From Pseudomonas sp. A-RE-19 (GTDB lineage Bacteria; Pseudomonadota; Gammaproteobacteria; Pseudomonadales; Pseudomonadaceae), in contig NZ_JAHBDQ010000012.1 in assembly GCF_019956555.1 (NCBI RefSeq), forward strand, positions 86,761 to 150,760: 64,000 nucleotides of DNA, read 5' to 3'. Positions 42,618 through 52,436 of the stretch are shown piece by piece. The notes under the pieces are model-generated. The model had not been told where the DNA came from and did not search any database. It saw only the letters and a list, made by a program, of their open reading frames with translations. Position 1 is the stretch's first letter. The number at the start of each line of letters is the position of its first letter. A program made the position numbers and the translations under genes.

Positions 42618-42815
42618 CTAGGCAACGCGTGGGTAAAAAAGTGCGGCAAACTCTAACAACGACAGGGATTTTGGGCAAGGCGCCAATATGTTAAATTGGC
42701 CGCTTTTCTGTGCACCAAGCCCCACAATCGCGGCCTTGAGACCGTAGAAATGCGGTAGTGTTCCGACAATCTAACACACGGACGCCGTCCGTTCTGTTTT
42801 CCACTGGAGATTCCC

Positions 42816-43103
42816 ATGGCGCTTGAACGCTCCGACGTGGAAAAAATCGCTCATTTGGCCTGCCTTGGCCTCAATGATGCCGATCTTCCACACATCACTT
42901 CGGCCCTGAACAGCATTCTCGGGCTGGTCGACGAAATGCAAGCGGTCAATACCGACGGTATCGAGCCGCTGGCCCACCCACTGGAAGCCAGCCAGCGCCT
43001 GCGTGCAGACGTCGTGACCGAAACCAATCATCGCGAGGCCTATCAGTCCATCGCACCAGCGGTCGAAAACGGCCTGTATCTGGTTCCGAAAGTCATCGAC
43101 TAA
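42816..43103 (+). CDS. gatC: Aspartyl/glutamyl-tRNA amidotransferase subunit C
   Basis: The 95-residue protein starts [19 protein letters not shown] and contains [23 protein letters not shown] and the terminal [12 protein letters not shown]. GatC clamps GatA to GatB in the complex that amidates Glu-tRNA(Gln) and Asp-tRNA(Asn). It leads gatCAB. Confidence 0.96.
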   Translation: MALERSDVEKIAHLACLGLNDADLPHITSALNSILGLVDEMQAVNTDGIEPLAHPLEASQRLRADVVTETNHREAYQSIAPAVENGLYLVPKVID

Positions 43104-43119
43104 AGGGAAAGAGCCTGCA

Positions 43120-44571
43120 ATGCATCAATTGACTCTGGCCGAGATCGCCCGCGGACTCGCCGATAAAAAGTTTTCTTCCGAAGAGCTGACCAAAGTCCTG
43201 CTGGCGCGCATCGCCCAGCTCGACCCGCAGCTCAACAGTTTCATCAGCCTCACCGAAGACCTGGCGCTGCAGCAGGCGAAAGCCGCTGACGCACGTCGGG
43301 CCAATGGTGAGAGCGGCGCCCTGCTCGGCGCGCCGATCGCGCACAAAGACCTGTTCTGCACCCAGGGCATCCGCACCAGCTGCGGCTCGAAGATGCTCGA
43401 CAACTTCAAGGCGCCATACGATGCCACCGTGGTCGCCAAACTGGCTGCTGCCGGGGCCGTGACCCTGGGCAAGACCAACATGGACGAATTCGCCATGGGG
43501 TCGGCCAACGAGTCGAGTTACTACGGCGCGGTGAAAAACCCGTGGAACCTGGAATGCGTTCCGGGCGGCTCGTCCGGCGGTTCGGCTGCCGCGGTAGCCG
43601 CTCGTCTGTTGCCAGCAGCGACGGCCACCGACACTGGCGGTTCGATCCGACAACCGGCAGCCTTTACCAACCTCACCGGCCTGAAACCGACGTACGGTCG
43701 TGTTTCGCGCTGGGGCATGATCGCTTACGCGTCCAGCCTCGATCAGGGAGGCCCGCTCGCTCGCACCGCCGAAGACTGCGCGATCCTGCTGCAAGGCATG
43801 GCCGGTTTCGACCCGCAGGACTCCACCAGCATCGACGAGCCCGTGCCTGATTACAGCGCCGGCCTCAACGGTTCGCTGCAAGGCCTGCGCATCGGCGTGC
43901 CGAAGGAATACTTCAGCGCCGGTCTCGACCCGCGCATCGCTGATCTGGTCATGGCCAGCGTTGAAGAGCTGAAAAAGCTCGGTGCCGTGGTCAAGGAAAT
44001 CAGCCTGCCAAACATGCAGCACGCGATTCCTGCGTACTACGTGATCGCTCCGGCAGAAGCGTCCTCCAACCTGTCGCGCTTCGACGGTGTGCGTTTCGGC
44101 TATCGCTGCGAAGACCCGAAAAACCTGGAAGACCTGTACAAGCGTTCCCGTGGCGAAGGTTTCGGCCCGGAAGTGCAGCGCCGGATCATGGTCGGCGCCT
44201 ATGCGCTGTCGGCCGGTTACTACGACGCCTACTACCTGAAGGCCCAGAAGATCCGTCGCCTGATCAAGAACGACTTCATGGCAGCCTTCAATGAGGTCGA
44301 CATCATCCTCGGCCCCACCACGCCTAACCCGGCCTGGAAGCTCGGCGCCAAGAACAACGACCCGGTCTCTGAGTACCTGGAAGATGTCTACACCATCACC
44401 GCCAACCTCGCCGGTCTGCCGGGCTTGTCCATGCCTGCAGGTTTTGTCGATGGCCTGCCGGTCGGCGTGCAGTTGCTCGCCCCGTATTTCCAGGAAGGTC
44501 GCCTGTTGAACGTTGCCCATCAGTATCAGCAAAACACTGACTGGCACACCCGCACCCCAACCGGCTTCTGA
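43120..44571 (+). CDS. gatA: Aspartyl/glutamyl-tRNA amidotransferase subunit A
   Basis: The 483-residue amidase-signature enzyme has the catalytic Lys in [14 protein letters not shown] and the Ser-cisSer region [34 protein letters not shown]. It releases ammonia from glutamine for GatB. It starts 16 bases after gatC and ends 10 bases before gatB. Confidence 0.97.
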   Translation: MHQLTLAEIARGLADKKFSSEELTKVLLARIAQLDPQLNSFISLTEDLALQQAKAADARRANGESGALLGAPIAHKDLFCTQGIRTSCGSKMLDNFKAPYDATVVAKLAAAGAVTLGKTNMDEFAMGSANESSYYGAVKNPWNLECVPGGSSGGSAAAVAARLLPAATATDTGGSIRQPAAFTNLTGLKPTYGRVSRWGMIAYASSLDQGGPLARTAEDCAILLQGMAGFDPQDSTSIDEPVPDYSAGLNGSLQGLRIGVPKEYFSAGLDPRIADLVMASVEELKKLGAVVKEISLPNMQHAIPAYYVIAPAEASSNLSRFDGVRFGYRCEDPKNLEDLYKRSRGEGFGPEVQRRIMVGAYALSAGYYDAYYLKAQKIRRLIKNDFMAAFNEVDIILGPTTPNPAWKLGAKNNDPVSEYLEDVYTITANLAGLPGLSMPAGFVDGLPVGVQLLAPYFQEGRLLNVAHQYQQNTDWHTRTPTGF

Positions 44572-44581
44572 GGAGAAACAC

Positions 44582-46027
44582 ATGCAATGGGAAGTCGTGA
44601 TCGGGCTGGAGATTCATACCCAGCTCACCACCCGGTCGAAAATCTTTTCCGGTAGTTCCACCACCTTCGGTTCCGAGCCGAACACCCAGGCCAGCCTGGT
44701 TGACCTCGGCATGCCCGGCGTACTGCCGGTGCTGAACCAGGAAGCGGTGCGCATGGCGGTGATGTTCGGCCTGGCCATCGATGCCGAGATCGGCCAGCAC
44801 AACGTGTTCGCCCGTAAAAACTATTTCTACCCGGACCTGCCCAAGGGCTACCAGATCAGCCAGATGGAATTGCCGATCGTCGGCAAGGGCCACCTGGACA
44901 TCGCCCTGGAAGACGGCACCGTCAAACGCGTCGGTATTACCCGCGCGCACCTGGAAGAAGACGCCGGTAAAAGCCTGCACGAAGAGTTCAACGGTGCCAC
45001 CGGCATCGACCTGAACCGTGCCGGCACGCCGTTGCTGGAAATCGTTTCCGAGCCGGACATGCGCAGTGCCAAGGAAGCCGTGGCTTACGTCAAGGCGGTC
45101 CATGCGCTGGTGCGTTACCTGGGCATCTGCGACGGCAACATGGCCGAAGGCTCGCTGCGTTGCGACTGCAACGTGTCGATTCGTCCAAAGGGCCAGGTTG
45201 AATTCGGTACACGCTGCGAGATCAAGAACGTCAACTCGTTCCGCTTCATCGAGAAGGCGATCAACACCGAAGTGCAACGTCAGATCGAGCTGATCGAAGA
45301 CGGCGGCAAGGTGATCCAGCAGACCCGTCTGTACGATCCGAACAAGGACGAAACCCGTCCGATGCGCAGCAAAGAGGAAGCCAACGACTACCGTTACTTC
45401 CCCGATCCGGACCTGCTGCCGGTGGTCATCGAGGACTCGTTCCTCGACGACGTACGCGCCACCCTGCCGGAACTGCCACCGCAGAAACGCGAGCGTTTCC
45501 AGGAACAGTTCGGTCTGTCGGTCTACGACGCCAGCGTCCTGGCCACCAGCCGCGAACAAGCCGATTACTTCGAGAAAGTCGCGAGCATCGGCGGCGACGC
45601 CAAACTGGCGGCCAACTGGGTCATGGTTGAACTGGGCAGCCTGTTGAACAAGCAAGGCCTGGACATCGACCAGTCGCCGGTTTCGGCCGAGCAACTGGGC
45701 GGCATGCTGCAGCGCATCAAGGACAACACCATCTCCGGCAAAATCGCCAAGGTGGTCTTTGAAGCCATGGCCAACGGCGAAGGCAGCGCGGACGAGATCA
45801 TCGACAAGCGCGGCCTCAAGCAAGTGACCGACACCGGCGCAATCTCGGCGGTGCTGGACGAAATGCTCGCGGCCAACGCCGAACAGGTCGAACAATACCG
45901 CGCGGCAGATGAAGCCAAACGCGGCAAGATGTTCGGCTTCTTCGTCGGCCAGGCCATGAAAGCCTCCAAAGGCAAGGCCAACCCGCAACAGGTCAACGAA
46001 CTGCTTAAAAGCAAGCTCGAAGGCTGA
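44582..46027 (+). CDS. gatB: Aspartyl/glutamyl-tRNA amidotransferase subunit B
   Basis: The 481-residue protein starts [15 protein letters not shown], has the GatB signature [11 protein letters not shown] and [16 protein letters not shown], and a C-terminal YqeY-like tRNA-binding domain ending [15 protein letters not shown]. It activates the misacylated Glu/Asp-tRNA and amidates it. AGGAG precedes ATG 44582; the longer frame start at 44513 lies inside gatA. Confidence 0.97.
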   Translation: MQWEVVIGLEIHTQLTTRSKIFSGSSTTFGSEPNTQASLVDLGMPGVLPVLNQEAVRMAVMFGLAIDAEIGQHNVFARKNYFYPDLPKGYQISQMELPIVGKGHLDIALEDGTVKRVGITRAHLEEDAGKSLHEEFNGATGIDLNRAGTPLLEIVSEPDMRSAKEAVAYVKAVHALVRYLGICDGNMAEGSLRCDCNVSIRPKGQVEFGTRCEIKNVNSFRFIEKAINTEVQRQIELIEDGGKVIQQTRLYDPNKDETRPMRSKEEANDYRYFPDPDLLPVVIEDSFLDDVRATLPELPPQKRERFQEQFGLSVYDASVLATSREQADYFEKVASIGGDAKLAANWVMVELGSLLNKQGLDIDQSPVSAEQLGGMLQRIKDNTISGKIAKVVFEAMANGEGSADEIIDKRGLKQVTDTGAISAVLDEMLAANAEQVEQYRAADEAKRGKMFGFFVGQAMKASKGKANPQQVNELLKSKLEG

Positions 46028-46029
46028 CC

Positions 46030-46065
46030 GGAATGGAGCCAGCACTAAAATACTGGCTCCATTCC
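46030..46065. terminator. Hairpin directly after gatB
   Basis: GGAATGGAGCCAG and CTGGCTCCATTCC are perfect 13-base arms around a 10-base loop, three bases after the gatB stop. There is no T tract, so termination is uncertain; it may protect the 3' end of the gatCAB mRNA. Confidence 0.5.
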
Positions 46066-46067
46066 CT

Positions 46068-46155
46068 GTGGGAGCGGGCTTGCTCGCGAAAGCGGTTTGG
46101 CACTCAACACAAGGTTGACTGTCAGAATGCATTCGCGAGCAAGCCCGCTCCCACA
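46068..46155. repeat. REPIN, GTGGGAGCGGGC type
   Basis: TGTGGGAGCGGGCTTGCTCG and its reverse complement lie at both ends, about 30 bases apart. It fills the space between gatB and the RlpA-like gene and ends about 20 bases before the latter's start. Confidence 0.9.
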
Positions 46156-46176
46156 TTTGTATTCGGGATATCTTTT

Positions 46177-46551
46177 ATGAAGCGTCTGCTTAGTGCCTGC
46201 GCCCTGCTCTCTCTGCTGGCCGGTTGTGCCAGTACGGATACCATCGATCCACACGGCTACGACAAGACCGGCGTAGCTTCGTATTACGGCGCCAAACACC
46301 ATGGCAAACGCACCGCCAGCGGCGAGCGTTTCAACCAGCACGGCCTGACCGCCGCCCATCGCCAGTTGCCGTTCGGCACCCGGGTGAAGATTACCAACCT
46401 GAATAACGACAGGTCCTGCGTGGTGCGCATCAACGACCGCGGGCCATACTCTCGTGGGCGCCTGATCGACGTGTCACGTGAAGCGGCCGAACAGTTAGGC
46501 ATGCTGCGCAGTGGCACCGCACAGGTTCGCGTGCAAGCCCTCGACGACTGA
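46177..46551 (+). CDS. RlpA-like lipoprotein with double-psi beta-barrel
   Basis: The 124-residue protein has a lipoprotein signal peptide with lipobox LLAGC (Cys about residue 16) and a DPBB domain: GVASYYGAKHHGKRTASGERFN, LPFGTRVKITNLNN and VRINDRGPYSRGRLIDVSREAAEQLGM, with the catalytic Asp in NDRGP. RlpA enzymes cut peptide-free glycan strands; this short form has no SPOR domain, so septal targeting is not expected. The start at 46177 is fixed by the signal peptide. It is downstream of gatCAB, as in P. aeruginosa. Confidence 0.9.
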   Translation: MKRLLSACALLSLLAGCASTDTIDPHGYDKTGVASYYGAKHHGKRTASGERFNQHGLTAAHRQLPFGTRVKITNLNNDRSCVVRINDRGPYSRGRLIDVSREAAEQLGMLRSGTAQVRVQALDD

Positions 46552-46601
46552 CTGACGGAGCGCTGACTATTTTCGGACTGGCCGATTTACCCCTGATCAG
46601 C

Positions 46602-47663
46602 GTGATTGAATTGTTCAGCGGTCTGTTTTTACTGATCGCCGGCGCCGAACTGATGGTGCGCGCCGCCGTGCGCCTGGCCGCGCGACTGCAGGTGCGGCCG
46701 CTGATCATCGGCCTGACCATCGTGGCCCTCGGCAGCAGCGCGCCGCAGATGGCGGTCAGCTTGCAAGCCACCCTGGCGCAAAACGCCGACATCGCCGTCG
46801 GCAGTGTGATTGGCAGCAGTATCTTCAACATCCTCGTCACCCTCGGGCTCTCGGCGCTGATTATTCCGCTGCGGGTTTCACGGCAATTGGTGCGCCTGGA
46901 TATTCCGCTGATGATCGGCGCCAGCCTGCTGGTGTTCGTACTGGCGTGGAACGAAGAGCTGAACCGGGCCGACGGCATGATTCTGCTGGCCGCGCTGGTG
47001 CTGTACCTGGGCTTGCTGTTGCGTCAGTCGCGGCACTCGGCCCGTCCACCATCGGGGGATCATGAAGCGCCACAGGCACCGTGGTTCAGCAGTCTGCTGA
47101 TGATCGTCGCCGGGTTGGCGATGCTGGTGTTCGCCGGGCACTTGCTACTCGGCGCCGCGGTGGCGGTCGCCACCGATCTGGGGTTGTCGGAGCGGATCAT
47201 CGGCTTGACCATCGTCGCCGTCAGCACCTCCCTGCCGGAGCTGGCCACCTCGTTGATCGCCGCGTTGCGCGGCCAGCGGGATATCGCGGTGGGCAACGTG
47301 ATCGGCAGCAATCTGTTCAACCTCTTGGGCGTGCTCGGGCTGACTGCATTGATCGCGCCGTCGCCGCTGTCGGTCTCGCCGAACGCCCTGGATTTCGACC
47401 TGCCGGTGATGCTTGGTGTCGCGGTGCTGTGCATGCCAGTGTTCTATTCCGGCTACCGGGTGACTCGCGCCGAAGGTCTGCTGTTTTTGGGTTTGTACCT
47501 GGCCTATGGGCTGCATGTGGTGTCGTTCACCACCGGCATGCCGTTGGCCGGCAAGCTTGAACACCTGATGCTGTTTTTCGTCCTGCCGGCGCTGATGGCG
47601 TTTTTGCTGTTCACGTCGCTGCGCGCCTGGCGTCGCCAACACCACAAGAGGGAATTGCCATGA
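46602..47663 (+). CDS. Calcium/sodium antiporter-like CaCA family protein
   Basis: The roughly 353-residue membrane protein has two five-helix halves, each with an alpha-repeat: GLTIVALGSSAPQMAVSLQATL and GLTIVAVSTSLPELATSLIAAL. The second keeps the ion-binding Glu (position 213 from GTG); in the first the equivalent is Gln49. The start is unclear: GTG 46602 is used here, but in-frame ATT 46569 lies 8 bases after GGAG and would add 11 residues (IFGLADLPLIS). Its stop overlaps the next gene by four bases. Confidence 0.85.
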   Translation: MIELFSGLFLLIAGAELMVRAAVRLAARLQVRPLIIGLTIVALGSSAPQMAVSLQATLAQNADIAVGSVIGSSIFNILVTLGLSALIIPLRVSRQLVRLDIPLMIGASLLVFVLAWNEELNRADGMILLAALVLYLGLLLRQSRHSARPPSGDHEAPQAPWFSSLLMIVAGLAMLVFAGHLLLGAAVAVATDLGLSERIIGLTIVAVSTSLPELATSLIAALRGQRDIAVGNVIGSNLFNLLGVLGLTALIAPSPLSVSPNALDFDLPVMLGVAVLCMPVFYSGYRVTRAEGLLFLGLYLAYGLHVVSFTTGMPLAGKLEHLMLFFVLPALMAFLLFTSLRAWRRQHHKRELP

Positions 47664-48040
47664 GCACTGATAAAAAGGCTGGGGTTGAAGTCCGCCGCCA
47701 AGTGATGGGCGACGCTTTCGTCGACCGCGCCTTGGGCAATGCCACCGAGTTCACCCAGCCGTTGCAGGATTTCGTCAACGAACACGCGTGGGGCGGTGTG
47801 TGGAATCGCGAAGGTTTGCCGCTGAAAACCCGCAGCCTGATCACCCTCGCCGCGCTGACCGCGTTGAAGTGCCCGCAAGAATTGAAGGGCCATGTGCGCG
47901 GAGCGCTGAACAACGGCTGCACCGTGGAAGAGATCCGCGAGGCGCTGCTGCATTGTGCGGTGTATGCCGGCGTGCCGGCGGCGATCGATGCGTTTCGGGC
48001 GGCGCAGGAAGTGATTGATACCTACCAGAAGCCGGAGTAA
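47660..48040 (+). CDS. Carboxymuconolactone decarboxylase (CMD) family protein
   Basis: The 126-residue all-helical protein shows the CMD fold: REGLPLKTRSLITLAALTALKCPQELKGHVRGALNNGCTVEEIREALLHCAVYAGVPAAIDAF. Cys and His in CPQELKGH lie where AhpD-like members have a redox or catalytic pair. It resembles gamma-carboxymuconolactone decarboxylase PcaC, but there are no protocatechuate genes nearby, so it may be a different member. It overlaps the antiporter stop. Confidence 0.85.
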   Translation: MSTDKKAGVEVRRQVMGDAFVDRALGNATEFTQPLQDFVNEHAWGGVWNREGLPLKTRSLITLAALTALKCPQELKGHVRGALNNGCTVEEIREALLHCAVYAGVPAAIDAFRAAQEVIDTYQKPE

Positions 48041-48072
48041 CAACCGGACACCTTTGGTGTTAGACAGATTGC

Positions 48073-48139
48073 TATCGCGAGCAGGCTCGCTCCCACAGTT
48101 GGAACGCATCCCCCTGTGGGAGCGAGCCTGCTCGCGATG
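48073..48139. repeat. REPIN, GTGGGAGCGAGCCTGCTCGC type
   Basis: TCGCGAGCAGGCTCGCTCCC and its reverse complement lie about 25 bases apart, between the convergent CMD and AEC genes. Confidence 0.9.
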
Positions 48140-48169
48140 AGGCCTTTAAGAACATCGCAAAACCTTCGG

Positions 48170-49111
48170 TTAAATCCACCCACCCCACTGCAACAAAAAG
48201 ATCCCGACGTTGGTGGTGACCGCCGCCATCAGCGTGGTAATCACGATGATCGCCGCCGCCAGTTCATGATTGCCATTGGCCTGCCGGGCCATGACGAAAC
48301 TGGCCGCGGCGGTCGGGCTGCCGAAGTACAGAAACAGAATCCCCAACTCCGCCCCGCGAAAGCCCCAGAGCCAGGCACCCAGCGTCGCCAGCACCGGCAG
48401 GCCGATCATCTTCACCAGGCTGGAACTCAGCGCCAGCGTGCCGCTTTTACGCATCGCCGCCAGCGATAACGTGCCGCCGATGCAGATCAACGCCAACGGC
48501 AAAGTGGTTTGCGCCAGGTACTGGCCGGAGGTCTCCAGCCACCCCGGCAAACCGATTTTGAAATAGGCAAATGGCGCCGCCGTAAACACGCTGATGATCA
48601 AGGGGTTCATCATCACGCTCTTGCAGATGCTCCACGGATCGGACTTGATCACCGGGCTGTAGACCGCGAGCACGATGGTCGAGAGCGTGTTGTAGAACAG
48701 GATCACCAGCGCCGCGAGAATCGCCCCGAGGGAAATTCCGTAGTCGCCGTACATACTCGCCGCCAGGGCCAGACCGATAACGCCGTTGTTGCCGCGAAAC
48801 GCGCCTTGGGTGTAGATGCCTCGGTCTTCGCGCGGGCATTTCCAGATCGCCCAGCCCCAGGCAATCGCAAAGCCCATCAGGGTCGCGACCGAGAAATAGA
48901 TCAGCAGTGCTGGTTGCAGCGCGGCGTGCAAGTCGGCATGCAAGATGCCCAGAAACAGCAACGCCGGCATGGTGACGTTGAACACCAGGGCCGACGCGGT
49001 ATGAATGAAGTTGTCGTTGATCCAGTCGATGCGCTTGAGCAGCGCCCCCAGAAACAGCATGGCAAACACCGGCGCGGTGATATTCAGGGTTTCGAGGAAA
49101 ATAGCCAGCAT
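48170..49111 (-). CDS. AEC-family transporter
   Basis: The 313-residue protein has about ten hydrophobic segments and matches the auxin-efflux-carrier family (FLETLNITAPVFAMLFLGALLKRIDWI, GAFRGNNGVIGLALAA, PLALICIGGTLSLAAMR). Bacterial AEC proteins export or exchange organic acids such as malate; the substrate here is unknown. It is a single gene flanked by REPINs on both sides. Confidence 0.88.
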   Translation of the reverse strand: MLAIFLETLNITAPVFAMLFLGALLKRIDWINDNFIHTASALVFNVTMPALLFLGILHADLHAALQPALLIYFSVATLMGFAIAWGWAIWKCPREDRGIYTQGAFRGNNGVIGLALAASMYGDYGISLGAILAALVILFYNTLSTIVLAVYSPVIKSDPWSICKSVMMNPLIISVFTAAPFAYFKIGLPGWLETSGQYLAQTTLPLALICIGGTLSLAAMRKSGTLALSSSLVKMIGLPVLATLGAWLWGFRGAELGILFLYFGSPTAAASFVMARQANGNHELAAAIIVITTLMAAVTTNVGIFLLQWGGWI

Positions 49112-49186
49112 GCCGGGAGAACCTTGGGTGGGCGTCGTTAGGGGGCTAATGATAAGCCACCGAGGACATCGGCGTCAGGTAGACCG

Positions 49187-49282
49187 CCATCGCGAGCAGG
49201 CTCGCTCCCACAGTGGATCTTCTTCTTACACAGATTTTGTGTTCGACACTGGACAAATGTGGGAGCGAGCCTGCTCGCGATG
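49187..49282. repeat. REPIN, GTGGGAGCGAGCCTGCTCGC type
   Basis: ATCGCGAGCAGGCTCGCTCC at the left and its reverse complement at the right, with a loop of about 45 bases, between the AEC gene and garD. Confidence 0.9.
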
Positions 49283-49297
49283 AACGATAACGCGGTA

Positions 49298-50851
49298 TCA
49301 GGTTATCGGCGCCGGGTTGAACAACGTGATGTCGTTATGCAGCTTATGCCGCTCCGCCCACGTCTGTTGCTTGCCGCTGGCCACGTCCAGATAGTAGTGG
49401 AACAACTCCCAACCCAGCTCCTCGATCGACGCCCGCCCGGTGGCGATCCGCCCGGCATCGATGTCGATCAGGTCCGGCCAGCGCTGCGCCAGTTCTGTGC
49501 GGGTCGACACCTTCACCACCGGCGCCATCGCCAACCCATAAGGCGTGCCCCGCCCGGTGGTGAACACATGCAGGTTCATCCCTGCCGCCAACTGCAACGT
49601 CCCGCAGACAAAATCACTGGCCGGGGTCGCGCAGAAAATCAGCCCTTTGCGCTTGAATCGCTCGCCAGGGCCGAGCACCCCGTTGATCGCGCTGCTGCCG
49701 GATTTGACGATCGAGCCCAGGGACTTCTCGACAATGTTCGACAACCCGCCCTTCTTGTTTCCCGGCGTGGTATTGGCGCTGCGATCCGCTTCGCCCTTGG
49801 CCAGGTAACGGTCGTACCAGTCCATTTCCCGCACCAGCTCCTGAGCGACTTCCTCGGTTTCGGCCCGGGACGTCAGCAGGTAAATCGCATCACGCACTTC
49901 AGTGACTTCGGAAAACATCACCGTCGCACCGGCCCGCAGCAACAGGTCCGAGGCATAGCCCAGGGCCGGGTTCGCGGTGATCCCGGAGAACGCATCGCTG
50001 CCGCCGCACTGCATGCCGAGGATCAGTTCGGACGCCGGCACGGTTTCCCGACGGCGCAGATCGAGCTTCTTCAGACGGGTTTCAGCCAACGCCATGATCT
50101 GCTCGATCATCTCGGTGAAACCGTGGCTGGAATCCTGCAAGCGATACAGCCACGGCTCGCTCAAATCCACCGAACTGTCGTTCTCGTGCATCACCTGCCC
50201 GGCCTGCAATTTCTCGCAGCCCAGACTGATCACCAGCGCTTCGCCACCCAGGTTCGGGTTGCGCGCCAGATTGCGCACGGTGCGGATCGGGATGTACGCG
50301 TCGGTGGCGGTGATCGCCACGCCACAGCCGTAACTGTGGGTCAGCGCCACCACGTCGTCGACGTTCGGGTACTTGGGCAGCAACTCGTCCTTGATGCGTT
50401 TCACCGCATGGTCCAGCACCCCGGTGACGCACTGTACGGTGGTGGTGATACCGAGAATGTTGCGCGTGCCGACGGTGCCGTCGACGTTGCGATAACCCTC
50501 GAAGGTGAAGCCTTCCAGCGGTGCCTGCGCAGCCGGCACTTCGGTGGACAGTGGCAAGCTGTCCAGCGGCGGCGCGGCCGGCATGCGCAGTTGATCTTCC
50601 TTGACCCAACTGCCGCGAGGAATCGGCTGCAACGCGTAGCCGATCGTCTGACCGTAACGAATCACCTGGCCACCCTCGGGAATATCTTCGAGGGTGACCT
50701 TGTGGCTCTGGGGCACAAAATCCACGGTCACCAGGCCATCGGGGAATTCAGTGCCGGCCGGCACGCCCTGATCATTGACCACGATCACCACATTGTCCCG
50801 CTCGTGCAGGCGGATGTAGCGCGGCGAGTCGGAATGTTCAATCAACTGCAT
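49298..50851 (-). CDS. garD: Galactarate dehydratase
   Basis: The 517-residue protein has the N-terminal SAF domain ([21 protein letters not shown]) and the UxaA/GarD catalytic part with [58 protein letters not shown] and [19 protein letters not shown]. It dehydrates galactarate to 5-dehydro-4-deoxyglucarate. Altronate dehydratase is the nearest alternative, but the neighbouring kdgD and ketoglutarate-semialdehyde dehydrogenase support galactarate. It lies 11 bases after the MFS gene. Confidence 0.92.
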   Translation of the reverse strand: MQLIEHSDSPRYIRLHERDNVVIVVNDQGVPAGTEFPDGLVTVDFVPQSHKVTLEDIPEGGQVIRYGQTIGYALQPIPRGSWVKEDQLRMPAAPPLDSLPLSTEVPAAQAPLEGFTFEGYRNVDGTVGTRNILGITTTVQCVTGVLDHAVKRIKDELLPKYPNVDDVVALTHSYGCGVAITATDAYIPIRTVRNLARNPNLGGEALVISLGCEKLQAGQVMHENDSSVDLSEPWLYRLQDSSHGFTEMIEQIMALAETRLKKLDLRRRETVPASELILGMQCGGSDAFSGITANPALGYASDLLLRAGATVMFSEVTEVRDAIYLLTSRAETEEVAQELVREMDWYDRYLAKGEADRSANTTPGNKKGGLSNIVEKSLGSIVKSGSSAINGVLGPGERFKRKGLIFCATPASDFVCGTLQLAAGMNLHVFTTGRGTPYGLAMAPVVKVSTRTELAQRWPDLIDIDAGRIATGRASIEELGWELFHYYLDVASGKQQTWAERHKLHNDITLFNPAPIT

Positions 50852-50862
50852 GACGCCGCTCC

Positions 50863-52230
50863 TCAGGAATGCGCTTGCGATAACTTATTGTTGGCTTCAG
50901 GACCGCTGACTGGCGGCTCTTTGAGTACCACACGTTTGATCGGACCAACGATCACCAGATAGCTGAAGACGGCTACCAGCGCGTTGCAACCGACGAACAC
51001 CAGCGCCCATTTGAACGAGCCGGTGGAGCTGATGATGTAGCCGATGACAATCGGGGTGGTGATCGAGGCGATGTTGCCGAACATGTTGAACAGGCCGCCA
51101 CTCAAACCGGCGATCTGTTTCGGCGAGGTGTCGGACACCACCGCCCAGCCCAATGCGCCCACGCCTTTGCCGAAGAATGCCAGGGCCATGAAGCCGACGA
51201 CCATCCATTCGATGTCCACGTAGTTGCAGGCCACGATGCTGCTGGAAACCAGCAAACCGGCAATGATCGGCGCCTTGCGGGCAAAGGTCAGGGAATGCCC
51301 CTTGCGCAGCAGATAGTCGGAAATCACGCCGCCGAGCACACCACCAATAAAGCCGCAGATCGCCGGCAACGAGGCAATGAAACCGGCCTTGAGGATGGTC
51401 ATGCCGCGTTCTTGCACCAGGTACACCGGGAACCAGGTCAGGAAGAAGTAAGTGATGCCGTTGATGCAGTACTGGCCCAGATACACGCCGAGCATCATGC
51501 GGTTGGTCAGCAATTGGCGGATGTAGTCCCACTTCGGACCGTCGACCTTTTTGCCCTTGCCTTTGTCCTGGTCCATGTCGACCATGCCGCCGTTGTCGGC
51601 GATGTGTTTGAACTCGGCGTCATTGATCATCGGGTGCTGACGCGGGCTGTGGATAACCTTCAGCCAGATCCCCGAGAAGATGACACCGATCACGCCCATG
51701 ACGATGAACACGTGCTGCCAGCCGAAGGCGTAAACGATCCAGCCCATCAGCGGTGCAAACAATACGGTGGCGAAGTATTGCGCCGAGTTGAAGATCGCCG
51801 AGGCAGTGCCGCGTTCAGCGGTCGGGAACCAGGCCGCCACAATACGCGCGTTGCCCGGAAAGGATGGCGCTTCAGCCAGGCCCACCAGAAAGCGCAGCAT
51901 GAACAGCGCGACGACGGCGGTGGAAAGTCCGAATTCACCGACATAGCCTTGCAGCACGGTGAACAGCGACCAGGTGAAGATGCTCAGGGCATAGACTTTT
52001 TTCGAACCGAAACGGTCCAGCAGCCAGCCACCGGGAATTTGCCCGGCCACGTAGGCCCAACCGAATGCGGAGAAGATATAACCGAGGGTGACCGCGTCGA
52101 TGCCGAGGTCTTTTTGCAGGCTGGAGCCGGCGATTGCGATGGTGGCCCGGTCGGCGTAGTTGATCGTGGTCACCAGAAACAGCATGAGCAGGATCAAATA
52201 GCGGACGTGAGTCGGCTTGGTCGATTGCAT
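50863..52230 (-). CDS. MFS transporter, hexarate (galactarate/glucarate) uptake
   Basis: The 455-residue, 12-helix protein starts [44 protein letters not shown], the hallmark of the GudP/GarP anion:cation symporter group, with [12 protein letters not shown] between helices 2 and 3. It should import galactarate or glucarate with protons. The start at 52230 matches the family; the upstream extension runs through a REPIN. It is one gene of the galactarate cluster. Confidence 0.9.
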   Translation of the reverse strand: MQSTKPTHVRYLILLMLFLVTTINYADRATIAIAGSSLQKDLGIDAVTLGYIFSAFGWAYVAGQIPGGWLLDRFGSKKVYALSIFTWSLFTVLQGYVGEFGLSTAVVALFMLRFLVGLAEAPSFPGNARIVAAWFPTAERGTASAIFNSAQYFATVLFAPLMGWIVYAFGWQHVFIVMGVIGVIFSGIWLKVIHSPRQHPMINDAEFKHIADNGGMVDMDQDKGKGKKVDGPKWDYIRQLLTNRMMLGVYLGQYCINGITYFFLTWFPVYLVQERGMTILKAGFIASLPAICGFIGGVLGGVISDYLLRKGHSLTFARKAPIIAGLLVSSSIVACNYVDIEWMVVGFMALAFFGKGVGALGWAVVSDTSPKQIAGLSGGLFNMFGNIASITTPIVIGYIISSTGSFKWALVFVGCNALVAVFSYLVIVGPIKRVVLKEPPVSGPEANNKLSQAHS

Positions 52231-52300
52231 TGTAGATGTACTCCCACTGATTATTTTTATGCGCGGGTGAAACTGTTGCGTTCCCTGCAGGGCTGTCGGA

Positions 52301-52390
52301 CTGTAGGAGCTGTCGAGTGAAACGAGGCTGCGATCTTTTGATCTTGAAAAACAAAGATCGCAGCCTCGTTTCACTCGACAGCTCCTACAG
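52301..52390. repeat. Long REPIN, GGAGCTGTCGAGTGAAACG type
   Basis: Arms of about 40 bases are perfect reverse complements, beginning CTGTAGGAGCTGTCGAGTGA and continuing through CGAGGCTGCGATC. A nearly identical copy lies at 63899-63993. It sits between the dehydrogenase and the MFS gene. Confidence 0.92.
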
Positions 52391-52436
52391 TCCCACGAGG
52401 GTTGCGGTATCGATACCGATACCGCGGTGTTTCCTG

